7,368 nucleotides of DNA from Gammaproteobacteria bacterium (lineage in GTDB: Bacteria > Pseudomonadota > Gammaproteobacteria > Pseudomonadales > UBA7434). The DNA is taken from contig JAJRPK010000144.1 in assembly GCA_024280785.1 (NCBI GenBank), positions 1 to 7,368 on the forward strand, in the 5' to 3' direction. Every line of letters starts with the position of its first letter. The first letter of the stretch is position 1. Below the pieces are notes generated by a model that was not told the origin of the DNA, made no database searches, and was given only the letters and a program-made list of their open reading frames with translations. Shown here piece by piece: positions 1 to 5,434 of this stretch. The position numbers and the translations under genes are program-made.

Positions 1-72
1 ATCACAAATGACAATTCGTTATTAATGTCAAAAGATTTAGTTATCAACGCATTAAATAGGAAGTGGCGCTAA
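1..72 (+). CDS. possible 3' end of a truncated rightward gene
   Basis: Frame 1 is open from the window edge to a TAA at 70-72 and gives 23 residues, ending MSKDLVINALNRKWR. The spacing of LV, AL and a late W-R faintly recalls the stretch of IS3-family OrfB transposases just before their conserved HSDRGSQY motif. If so, the protein stops early and this would be a decayed remnant. The match is too short to prove anything. The opposite strand is also open here, without an ATG. A weak hairpin followed by T5 (68-96) straddles the stop, which mildly favours a real rightward gene end. The region is AT-rich. Confidence 0.25.
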   Translation: MTNDNSLLMSKDLVINALNRKWR

Positions 73-96
73 ATAACCAATTGTTAGCTACTTTTT
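61..96 (+). terminator. weak intrinsic terminator candidate after the left-edge reading frame
   Basis: GCTAA (68-72) can pair with TTAGC (84-88) around an 11-base loop. AAGT (61-64) can pair with ACTT (90-93) outside a small internal loop, and the T5 run is at 92-96. The stem is AT-rich and part of the T run would be used in pairing, so this is a weak candidate. Confidence 0.25.
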
Positions 97-131
97 AAAG
101 TGAGTAATTAGCGAATTGACTTACACCAGTA

Positions 132-166
132 TCAGCGCGTTCAACTTGCAGTAATTAACGCGCTGA
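132..166. repeat. 10-bp perfect inverted repeat
   Basis: TCAGCGCGTT (132-141) pairs exactly with AACGCGCTGA (157-166) around a 15-base spacer. Neither side carries a T run, so it is not an intrinsic terminator. On the minus strand it brackets the TGA stop of the doubtful 63-codon frame at 141-332. It could be an RNA hairpin or a spaced operator, and the sequence does not decide which. Confidence 0.5.
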
Positions 167-468
167 ATACATTACCGTAATAAATTAATGCAAGCACTAT
201 TGTAGTTAACATCAAAGTTTTGGATGTTAAATTTAGACGAATACTGCGCGTATTCCGACCTGCATTGCTATCGCTGGGGAGTACCTTGTTAATTGATTTA
301 ATTTTGTTGTGGAGGTGTTCAGAAGGGTTCAATATTCTTTATGCAACTTACATCCCCGGTGGGTTGATGTTTTTTATCTTGACTGCTGAAAGTGTCTGTT
401 TAACTGGCATAGACTACCCATCAATTGATTCAGGATTGTATAAGAGCGTATTAGATAGTGATATAGGC

Positions 469-498
469 AAAGGCTATAAAAATAGGGGTTTTATAGCC
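469..498 (-). terminator. hairpin downstream of tRNA-Ser, possible terminator
   Basis: GGCTATAAAA (472-481) and TTTTATAGCC (489-498) form a perfect 10-bp stem with a 7-base loop. On the minus strand the stem begins 36 bases after the CCA end of the tRNA and is followed only by TTT and then GCC. Position and symmetry fit a 3' end for the tRNA transcript. The weak T tract leaves termination versus a simple processing barrier open. Confidence 0.45.
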
Positions 499-534
499 GT
501 GGTGAGATTGCATGAAACTGCAAAATAAGTGAAA

Positions 535-622
535 TGGCGGAGGGGCAGGGATTTGAACCCTGGGTACGTCGCCGTACGCTGGTTTTCAAGACCAGTGCTT
601 TCGACCACTCAGCCACCCCTCC
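535..622 (-). tRNA. tRNA-Ser, anticodon UGA
   Basis: The minus strand folds into a class II tRNA of 88 nt including an encoded CCA (535-537). The acceptor GGAGGGG (616-622) pairs with CCCCTCC (539-545), with G as discriminator base. The anticodon stem CTGGT/ACCAG holds the loop CTTGAAA with anticodon TGA (genomic 586-588), reading UCA and, by wobble, other UCN codons. A long variable arm with stem GTAC/GTAC, diagnostic for serine, precedes the T arm CAGGG-TTCAAAT-CCCTG. The gene lies 84 bp behind rne on the same strand, has its own promoter candidate, and is followed by a 10-bp hairpin. RNase P would set the 5' end. RNase E, encoded next door, commonly starts 3' trailer processing of such transcripts. 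Confidence 0.97.
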
Positions 623-638
623 GGAAAAACGAGGCGCA

Positions 639-666
639 AGTATAACCTGCCTTTTTTATCTGACAA
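639..666 (-). promoter_or_regulatory. sigma-70 promoter of tRNA-Ser
   Basis: On the minus strand TTGTCA (661-666) serves as -35 and TATACT (639-644) as -10, with a 16-base spacer. After the -10 comes a GC-rich discriminator (GCGCC within 633-637), the feature that makes stable-RNA promoters sensitive to ppGpp. A start near 630-632 leaves a leader of about 8-10 nt before the mature tRNA at 622. The -35 is also the 3' arm of the inverted repeat at 660-678. Confidence 0.6.
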
Positions 667-678
667 GACTTTTGTCAG
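660..678. repeat. 7-bp inverted repeat in the rne-tRNA gap
   Basis: CTGACAA (660-666) and TTGTCAG (672-678) pair around a 5-base loop, 28 bases past the rne stop. In the rne direction the stem is followed by an A run, not a T run, so it is not a standard intrinsic terminator for rne. A wider inverted repeat surrounds it: CTTGCGC (691-697) against GCGCAAG (634-640). The structure could protect the rne 3' end or block decay, while letting read-through reach the tRNA. Confidence 0.45.
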
Positions 679-706
679 GGCATCCTACATCTTGCGCTAT
701 TTTCTT

Positions 707-3571
707 TTATGTCGGCGTTGATTCTTCCTCAGGGTTCTCCGTAACTTGCTTTTTCTTTCGTGGATCATTCGAAGCGCGAATGACATCTTTCGTCGGTAAA
801 TCTGCCACATCAGCAACAAGCGGTTGGCCCATATCAATATCCATTGTTGCACTGGATATCTGATGCTCTGTCTTTTTGCGTGCCTGACTGCGGGGGTCAT
901 TAGACGCACGTGCTGATCCGGTAGCAGGTTGTTGACTCTCAGGCGTAGATGTTGAGTCAACATCTACGGTAGGGTCGGTTGTAGGCTTGCTTTCAACCAC
1001 GGGGGTTGGCGTTGGATCTTCAGTCCTGGTTGCCGTTGCCTCAACAGCAGGAGGCGGTGTAGCCACCTTTGCCTCTGCAGGGCCTTCTTTTGCTACAGCG
1101 GGTGGTGTTTCAACCGCCGGGGCCAGCACACCTTCTACATACGTCTGCTCGATTTTTTCGTTCGAGCTTTCTTTGCTCGTTGCCGTACTTACTACTGGGC
1201 TAGAACTTTTGGTTTCAGAGCTACTTTCTATCGCGGTATTTTGTTGATCGACCGTACTCTTTGTCTCAGGGCTTAGTGTAGAAGAGCTCTGTGTGTCGGC
1301 TTCACTCTGAGTGGGCCGTGTTGTGACCGACTCGGCAAGTTCACCTTCAAGCCCGCCGTTAGTCTGTTGGGTAGCTTGATTGGCCGCTTCGCTACGTCTT
1401 CCTCCCCGGCGTCTAGGTCCCCTGGCGGTACGTCCGCGTTGATTCTCTGGCCGTTTTTTTGGCGCATCATTTTGATCGTTAGTATTGTCGGCGGCATTGC
1501 TAGAGATATTTTGATCTGTTCCTACACTGGTTTTTTGCTCGTTAGATTTTTCTTTATTGCGTTCGTTGCGAGCGCGCGGGTTTTGGCGTCGGTTGCTATT
1601 GCCGCGCGAGTTTTCACTGGTACTGTCGTCATTGGCACTTCTGCGTTCATGCGAGCTTTGTTTAGGCTTGCGGTTTTGGTTTTCTTCTTTGCGATTACCA
1701 CGATTGTCGTTACGACCGTCATTACGGCTGTTCTTTGAATTACGGTTGCCTCGATTGTTTCTATTCTCGTTGCGGTGACCACTTTTTCTATTGCGATCAC
1801 TGGATTGCCTGTCGTTGTTTCTACTAGCAGGCCGTGTTTCAACTGGTTTTTCTGCAGGTGCTTCTTTAGTCGTACCGACAATACTTGAAATTATTCGAGA
1901 GAATAAACCTTGTTTAGTTGCAGACACCGATTTATCTTCGGTAGGAGAAGGGACGTTAGGCGCTTGCTGGGCAAGCTTAGAGGGTTGAACGGCGGCAACA
2001 GGCTGAGTTACTGAAACATCTTTTTTGTCTAGAATGGACTCTTCGGCCTCTGCTTCGGGGGCAAGTTCAAAACTGTCGACGACTCCAATTTCACTGTCGT
2101 CATCACGAAGCCTAACCACTTCGTAGTGTGGAGTTTCGAACGCGGGATTTGGAATAACTAAAACACGCAAATTATTAGTTTGCTCGATAGAACGAATAGC
2201 ATCGCGTTTTTCATTCAGTAAATAGGTGGCAACTTCAACGGGTACGATGGTACGTATTTCTGCAGTACGATCTTTTTGCGCTTCGTCTTGGAGCAGGCGT
2301 AGAATAACCAACGATAATGACTTTGTGTCGCGAATGGTGCCTTGACCATTGCATCGAGGGCAAACTGTTGCACTGGTTTCGCCGAGTGATGGGCGCAATC
2401 GTTGTCGAGACATCTCTAACAAGCCAAATCGAGATATTCGGCCAACCTGTACTCGCGCTCTATCGGCTTCTAATGAGTCTCGCATTCGGTTTTCTACCGC
2501 ACGTTGATTGCGGTTAGAGCTCATGTCGATAAAATCGATAACGATAAGGCCGCCCATGTCACGCAGGCGTAACTGGCGAGCAACCTCTTCTGCGGCTTCC
2601 AGGTTAGTCTGTAATGCTGTTTCTTCTATGTCGCTGCCACGGGTTGCTCTTGCCGAGTTGATATCGATGGCAACCATTGCCTCGGTAGGATCGATAACTA
2701 TGGACCCGCCTGAAGGTAGCCGCACTTCTCGCTGGAAGGCCGTTTCAATTTGGCTTTCCACTTGGTAGCGGTTAAAAAGTGGGATTTCATCGTCGTACTG
2801 TTTAATTTTGTCGGCATAGTTCGGCATGACTTTTTGCACAAACTGTGAGGCTTCGAGGTAGGCGTCGGCGCCATCAATTAAGACTTCGCCAATATCATCG
2901 CGAACATAATCGCGAATAGCTCGAACGATAACGTTGCTTTCTTGAAAAACTAAAAAGGGCGCTGCTCTGGATTCAGCGGCTTCTTGAATCGCATCCCAAA
3001 TGGTAAGAAGGTAGGTTAAGTCCCACTGCAATTCTTCTGCACTTTTTCCTATGCTAGCTGTGCGCACTATGACAGCCATTCCCTTGGGTGTGTTGAGCTC
3101 AGCTATCGCCTTGCGAAGCTCGTCGCGTTCTTCGCCTTCTATTCGTCGAGAAATGCCACCCGACCTTGGATTGTTTGGCATAAGAACCATATAGCGGCCT
3201 GCCAAACTGACAAAGGTACTTAAAGCGGCGCCTTTTGAGCCTCGCTCTTCTTTTTCTACTTGAACAATAACTTCGGTGCCTTCTTTGACGACATCCTTGA
3301 TTTTTATTCGACCCTGGACATCAGAAGGTGAGCGGTAGAAATATTCTCTAGCGATTTCTTTTAACGGTAAGAAACCATGACGTTCGGCTCCGAAGTCGAC
3401 AAAGGCGGCTTCTAAGCTAGGTTCGACTCGAGTGATTCTTCCTTTGTAAATGCTGGCCTTCTTTTGAACTCTCGTTCGGTTTTCTATATCAAGGTCATAA
3501 AGTTTTTGGCCATCGACCATTGCAACACGGAGCTCTTCTGGCTGGGTTGCGTTAATTAACATGCGTTTCAT
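707..3571 (-). CDS. rne: ribonuclease E
   Basis: Endoribonuclease that starts mRNA decay, processes rRNA and tRNA, and scaffolds the degradosome at the inner membrane. The protein is 954 aa, against 1061 in E. coli. The start is the conserved MKRMLINAT, with AAGAG (3579-3583) 7 bases upstream. In order: S1 domain about 36-119; 5' sensor about 120-215 (IVRT at 168-171); DNase I-like domain about 279-400 with the metal-binding aspartates D303 (DINSARATRG) and D346 (DFIDM); Zn-link cysteines C404 and C407 (CPRC). All four sit at E. coli numbering. The tail is disordered: an amphipathic membrane-anchor candidate GLFSRIISSIVG (555-566), Arg/Asn-rich RNA-binding stretches (584-674, 712-726), a Ser/Thr/Pro-rich linker, and the motif RASNDPR twice (888-894, 932-938). 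A tRNA-Ser gene follows on the same strand. Identity is certain. The tail's partners cannot be read from sequence. Confidence 0.98.
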   Translation of the reverse strand: MKRMLINATQPEELRVAMVDGQKLYDLDIENRTRVQKKASIYKGRITRVEPSLEAAFVDFGAERHGFLPLKEIAREYFYRSPSDVQGRIKIKDVVKEGTEVIVQVEKEERGSKGAALSTFVSLAGRYMVLMPNNPRSGGISRRIEGEERDELRKAIAELNTPKGMAVIVRTASIGKSAEELQWDLTYLLTIWDAIQEAAESRAAPFLVFQESNVIVRAIRDYVRDDIGEVLIDGADAYLEASQFVQKVMPNYADKIKQYDDEIPLFNRYQVESQIETAFQREVRLPSGGSIVIDPTEAMVAIDINSARATRGSDIEETALQTNLEAAEEVARQLRLRDMGGLIVIDFIDMSSNRNQRAVENRMRDSLEADRARVQVGRISRFGLLEMSRQRLRPSLGETSATVCPRCNGQGTIRDTKSLSLVILRLLQDEAQKDRTAEIRTIVPVEVATYLLNEKRDAIRSIEQTNNLRVLVIPNPAFETPHYEVVRLRDDDSEIGVVDSFELAPEAEAEESILDKKDVSVTQPVAAVQPSKLAQQAPNVPSPTEDKSVSATKQGLFSRIISSIVGTTKEAPAEKPVETRPASRNNDRQSSDRNRKSGHRNENRNNRGNRNSKNSRNDGRNDNRGNRKEENQNRKPKQSSHERRSANDDSTSENSRGNSNRRQNPRARNERNKEKSNEQKTSVGTDQNISSNAADNTNDQNDAPKKRPENQRGRTARGPRRRGGRRSEAANQATQQTNGGLEGELAESVTTRPTQSEADTQSSSTLSPETKSTVDQQNTAIESSSETKSSSPVVSTATSKESSNEKIEQTYVEGVLAPAVETPPAVAKEGPAEAKVATPPPAVEATATRTEDPTPTPVVESKPTTDPTVDVDSTSTPESQQPATGSARASNDPRSQARKKTEHQISSATMDIDMGQPLVADVADLPTKDVIRASNDPRKKKQVTENPEEESTPT

Positions 3572-3936
3572 AATTTTTCTCTTGCTTAAAGCAGCGTTGT
3601 TACTGATAAAGCTGTGGCATACAGAAAGGCTAGAGCGAAGAGTATCGTAAGAGACTCTTGTCACGTGAAAGGAGAGGGAAATCCGAGAGTAAAGTTAGAT
3701 GGTATTGACAGCTAAATAAGGTTCGAAAAAACTAACCAAAGAGAAAAGTTCAACATCCACAAGTGGGGCGATAGACTTTATGCCTGTGCCAATCCATTCA
3801 TTCATTCATGAATGGTGTCTTAGTTAAACGCGCCAAAGTTAAACAACTGCAAATACTTTTTAGCAACAAATCGGCTCTGTATTGATTTGCTTGCCCTCTT
3901 ACAACTTTTGCCTAATAAAAGCACTGCTTATTAGGC
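3572..3936 (-). promoter_or_regulatory. presumed rne 5' leader
   Basis: In E. coli rne has a leader of about 360 nt whose hairpins let RNase E tune its own mRNA. A leader of similar length would reach here to about 3936, where a hairpin of 9 bp plus 2 bp with a bulge lies (GCCTAATAA at 3910-3918, TTATTAGGC at 3928-3936). A second hairpin lies at 3794-3815. No convincing sigma-70 promoter is visible on the minus strand, so the transcript start is unknown. It should lie left of the leftward terminator at 4412-4443. Autoregulation is inferred from the family, not seen. Confidence 0.35.
3794..3815. repeat. 8-bp hairpin containing an ATTC tandem repeat
   Basis: CCATTCAT (3794-3801) pairs with ATGAATGG (3808-3815) around a 6-base loop. 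The segment 3796-3807 is three copies of ATTC. The 10-mer CCATTCATTC recurs at about 4578-4588. In the rne leader this would be a stem about 223-244 nt before the start codon. Confidence 0.45.
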
Positions 3937-4411
3937 TTGGGGCCTGAGCTTATTGTTCTATTTGTTTCTTTGTTATGTTGATGAAATACTCTGCGACGAT
4001 TCTATTGTTCAGTATTCGAGTCGCTCAAGTTTTCATGCGTACAAAGGCATAAATAGGTTGTTTGTATTTGACGTTACGTTAACGCTTATCTCTTTAGAGC
4101 TTTCGCTCTTATGTATCAAGCAGACTAGATTTTCGGTTACCGCCGGTTGAGCTGTTGCTAGTGACTAGCGGTTGATCATCGGTACTACTGATTGGATCAA
4201 ATAACATGAATCTGTCTTACTTACTGTTCAATAAATCAAAACTAAACTGTTGCGCTCGGTCTATACACTATAACTTAGTGAGCATAGTTAGCGAGCGTCG
4301 GTGTAATCCCTGTACTTTTCACGAGAATACGGTATTACTCTTGAGTATAACCGTTGCTCGGATGACCTTTTGGGTCTGTTTGTACAGCTTGTTACAGTTT
4401 TGCTGCGAAAT
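3937..4411. other. AT-rich spacer, no supported gene
   Basis: Two rightward frames exist. The one at 3953-4150 starts with TTG and has no Shine-Dalgarno. The one at 4206-4484 starts with ATG, also without a Shine-Dalgarno, and is Cys-rich and unlike any family I know. Structures seen: a short stem AGAGC/GCTCT (4096-4109) that on the minus strand closes a GAAA tetraloop; a 13-bp palindrome GCTAGT-G-ACTAGC (4157-4169) flanked by CGGTTGA repeated at 4144-4150 and 4169-4175; and an imperfect hairpin at 4322-4361 with CGAG, CGGT and ACTC paired to GAGT, ACCG and CTCG. None defines a known RNA. Confidence 0.4.
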
Positions 4412-4443
4412 AAAAAATCCAAACTGCGTTAAGGCAGTTGTGG
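4412..4443 (-). terminator. leftward intrinsic terminator without an obvious gene
   Basis: On the minus strand CCA, a bulged C, then AACTGC pair with GCAGTT and TGG around the loop CTTAAC. This makes 9 bp with one bulge. One A and then T6 (4412-4417) follow. This is a good Rho-independent terminator shape. No protein gene lies to its right on the minus strand, so it may end a small RNA or insulate rne from upstream transcription. Confidence 0.6.
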
Positions 4444-4460
4444 TGTTAATGATTTTGTTC

Positions 4461-4480
4461 GGCCATTTGGCCTGGTTTTT
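4461..4480 (+). terminator. weak rightward terminator candidate
   Basis: GGCC-ATTT-GGCC (4461-4472) is followed by TGG and T5 (4476-4480). The stem is only 4 bp, or 5 with a 2-base loop. It overlaps the last codons of the doubtful frame at 4206-4484. A transcript ending here would lose that frame's stop codon, which argues against one of the two being real. Confidence 0.25.
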
Positions 4481-4683
4481 CTAATCCTCAATGAGCGTAT
4501 AAGCGGATAAACACTTTTTTCATACGCATGGTTGTCAATAAATTCTTGTTGCGAAGATCAGGGCTTGTCTTTCTCGCCCATTCATTCGCTCATTTTTTGT
4601 ACGTATTATCCATGTACATCTTTGCTCGCAGTGTGTTGTTCTCGCCTTTTTGGCGTTTACCTCTAATTCTATAACGCTTTTTT

Positions 4684-4727
4684 AGGAGGCACATCACAAG
4701 GTGGTGCAAATGCTAAAATTGGAATAA
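4684..4727 (+). other. perfect Shine-Dalgarno before an 8-codon ORF
   Basis: AGGAGG (4684-4689) stands 11 bases before GTG GTG (4701), which opens a frame of 8 residues, MVQMLKLE, ending in TAA at 4725-4727. The start lies inside a hairpin in which GCAC (4689-4692) and CAC (4695-4697) pair with GTG (4701-4703) and GTGC (4704-4707), so folding would hide the GTG codons. This could be a leader peptide or chance. No gene follows within 700 bases, and no promoter was found. Confidence 0.25.
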
Positions 4728-4812
4728 CAAGCTAATCCAAAATTTTTGGCAAGTCCTGCCTTCTAAGTGTAGTAACGGTTGAACTTTACAGCGAATAAAT
4801 TTGTTGTAAAAG

Positions 4813-4845
4813 TACCAACTCGTATCGCGGCTTAGCGATAAGGTA
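4813..4845. repeat. two-part hairpin
   Basis: TATCGC (4823-4828) pairs with GCGATA (4835-4840) around GGCTTA. Outside it, TACC (4813-4816) can pair with GGTA (4842-4845) across an asymmetric internal loop. No T run follows on either strand. Confidence 0.35.
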
Positions 4846-4912
4846 TTCAATCAAATATTAATATAATACTTGTGCTTAACCCAACAGCAGCAACGAAATA
4901 AAATCAGCTTAC

Positions 4913-4948
4913 GTTTTGTACTAAGTTTTTCAAATCAGTACTTAAAAC
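4913..4948. repeat. 10-bp hairpin with a 2-base bulge
   Basis: GTTTTGTACT (4913-4922) pairs with AGTAC-TT-AAAAC (4937-4948), leaving TT bulged and a 14-base loop. No terminator tract follows. It may be an RNA stem or a chance AT-rich repeat. Confidence 0.35.
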
Positions 4949-5028
4949 CATTGAATGAATAGGCTAGGCAGTTAAACGGCACCATCACTATAGTTAGAAT
5001 AGAGTACTAACAATCAATAGAAAAGGGC

Positions 5029-5048
5029 ATTTAGCTATAGCTGAATGG
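5029..5048. repeat. 20-bp near-perfect palindrome
   Basis: The core AGCTATAGCT (5033-5042) is a perfect 10-bp palindrome. It is flanked by CATT on the left and AATG on the right, with one mismatched pair (T5032, G5043) between. Eighteen of 20 positions are symmetric. With no loop, this looks more like a dimeric protein-binding site than an RNA hairpin. It lies about 390 bp before rluC. Confidence 0.4.
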
Positions 5049-5399
5049 TTAAATCAAAGTGAGGTGACTTTACTTTACCCCGCAAGCCTGACGAGCAGTT
5101 TTATCCTTTTTTCCGCTTACTATCCTTATGCCTACCTTTTTTTGTAAACAAGAAATCGCTGTAAAACAAATGCTATTGGCGAATTCAAGAATAGACAGGA
5201 CTGCGCCTAGATCACTATCTTTCTAAAGGTAACCTATATAGAGTATCACTCAATAGAAGCAGGCGACTGTTACAGTTACAGCTAAATCTACACCTTACTA
5301 AAGCCTAAAGCGCGATTAGCAACAGATCCCCCCTAAAAGAGAGCGGCCACTATCTTATCACCAATCCCTATTCAGCTCAATTATTATGATTCTTCACTC

Positions 5400-5434
5400 A
5401 AGGAGTCTATTAACGGGCCTTGTGGTAGGCCGTT
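5400..5434 (+). promoter_or_regulatory. rluC ribosome-binding site with an intervening hairpin
   Basis: AAGGAG (5400-5405) is a strong Shine-Dalgarno but lies 29 bases from the GTG at 5435. The bases between hold a hairpin: AACGG-G-CCT (5412-5420) pairs with AGGCCGTT (5427-5434), 8 bp with one bulged G and loop TGTGGT. Its last base abuts the GTG. Folding would leave only TCTATT, 6 bases, between Shine-Dalgarno and start, a normal spacing. Phage T4 genes 25 and 38 are known to use such a structure. This supports GTG 5435 as the start. Confidence 0.55.

Larger units (their letters stand above)
73..534. other. spacer without a convincing gene
   Basis: Two short frames overlap each other on opposite strands. 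The rightward one (220-528, TTG start, 102 codons) has no Shine-Dalgarno and resembles nothing I recognise. The leftward one (141-332, TTG start, 63 codons) has a hydrophobic C-terminal segment that could span a membrane, also without a Shine-Dalgarno. They cannot both be real, and neither is supported. The stretch is AT-rich with stops in all frames elsewhere. It carries two 10-bp inverted repeats, listed separately. No copy of the tRNA-Ser 3' end is present, so there is no sign of an integrated element's attachment site. Confidence 0.5.
4728..5399. other. AT-rich spacer upstream of rluC, structured but without a gene
   Basis: No reading frame of note on either strand. Seen here: the palindrome CCAAAA-T-TTTTGG (4737-4749); hairpins at 4813-4845 and 4913-4948; a 20-bp palindrome at 5029-5048; T runs at 5106-5112 and 5137-5143 without strong stems in front; and TTACAG repeated in tandem at 5270-5281. 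The rluC promoter should lie here or further left, but no good -35/-10 pair is apparent. Confidence 0.45.

Noticed and set aside
141..528. Overlapping opposite-strand frames at 220-528 (+) and 141-332 (-)
   Set aside because: Both start with TTG without a Shine-Dalgarno, overlap each other, and match no family I know.
1..622. Integrated element at the tRNA-Ser gene
   Set aside because: No second copy of the tRNA 3' end and no integrase frame is present in the window.
534..863. Rightward frame of 109 codons
   Set aside because: It starts antisense to the tRNA-Ser gene (the familiar GQGFEPWVRRRTLVFKTSAF translation artefact) and then runs antisense to the end of rne.
987..1988. Several rightward and leftward frames inside the rne tail
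   Set aside because: They are shadows of the low-complexity Arg/Ser/Pro-rich tail of RNase E, without ribosome-binding sites or domains.
3572..3664. 31-residue N-terminal extension of RNase E
   Set aside because: The conserved RNase E start MKRMLINAT has its own AAGAG at proper spacing. The extension has no family counterpart and would occupy the leader.
3953..4484. Two rightward frames (3953-4150 and 4206-4484) as small protein genes
   Set aside because: Neither has a Shine-Dalgarno. The first uses TTG, the second is Cys-rich with no recognisable domain, and its stop falls at a terminator-like T run.
4862..4867. TATAAT as the -10 of a rightward promoter
   Set aside because: No -35-like hexamer occurs at 15-19 bases upstream and there is no extended -10 TG. 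The run is simply AT-rich.
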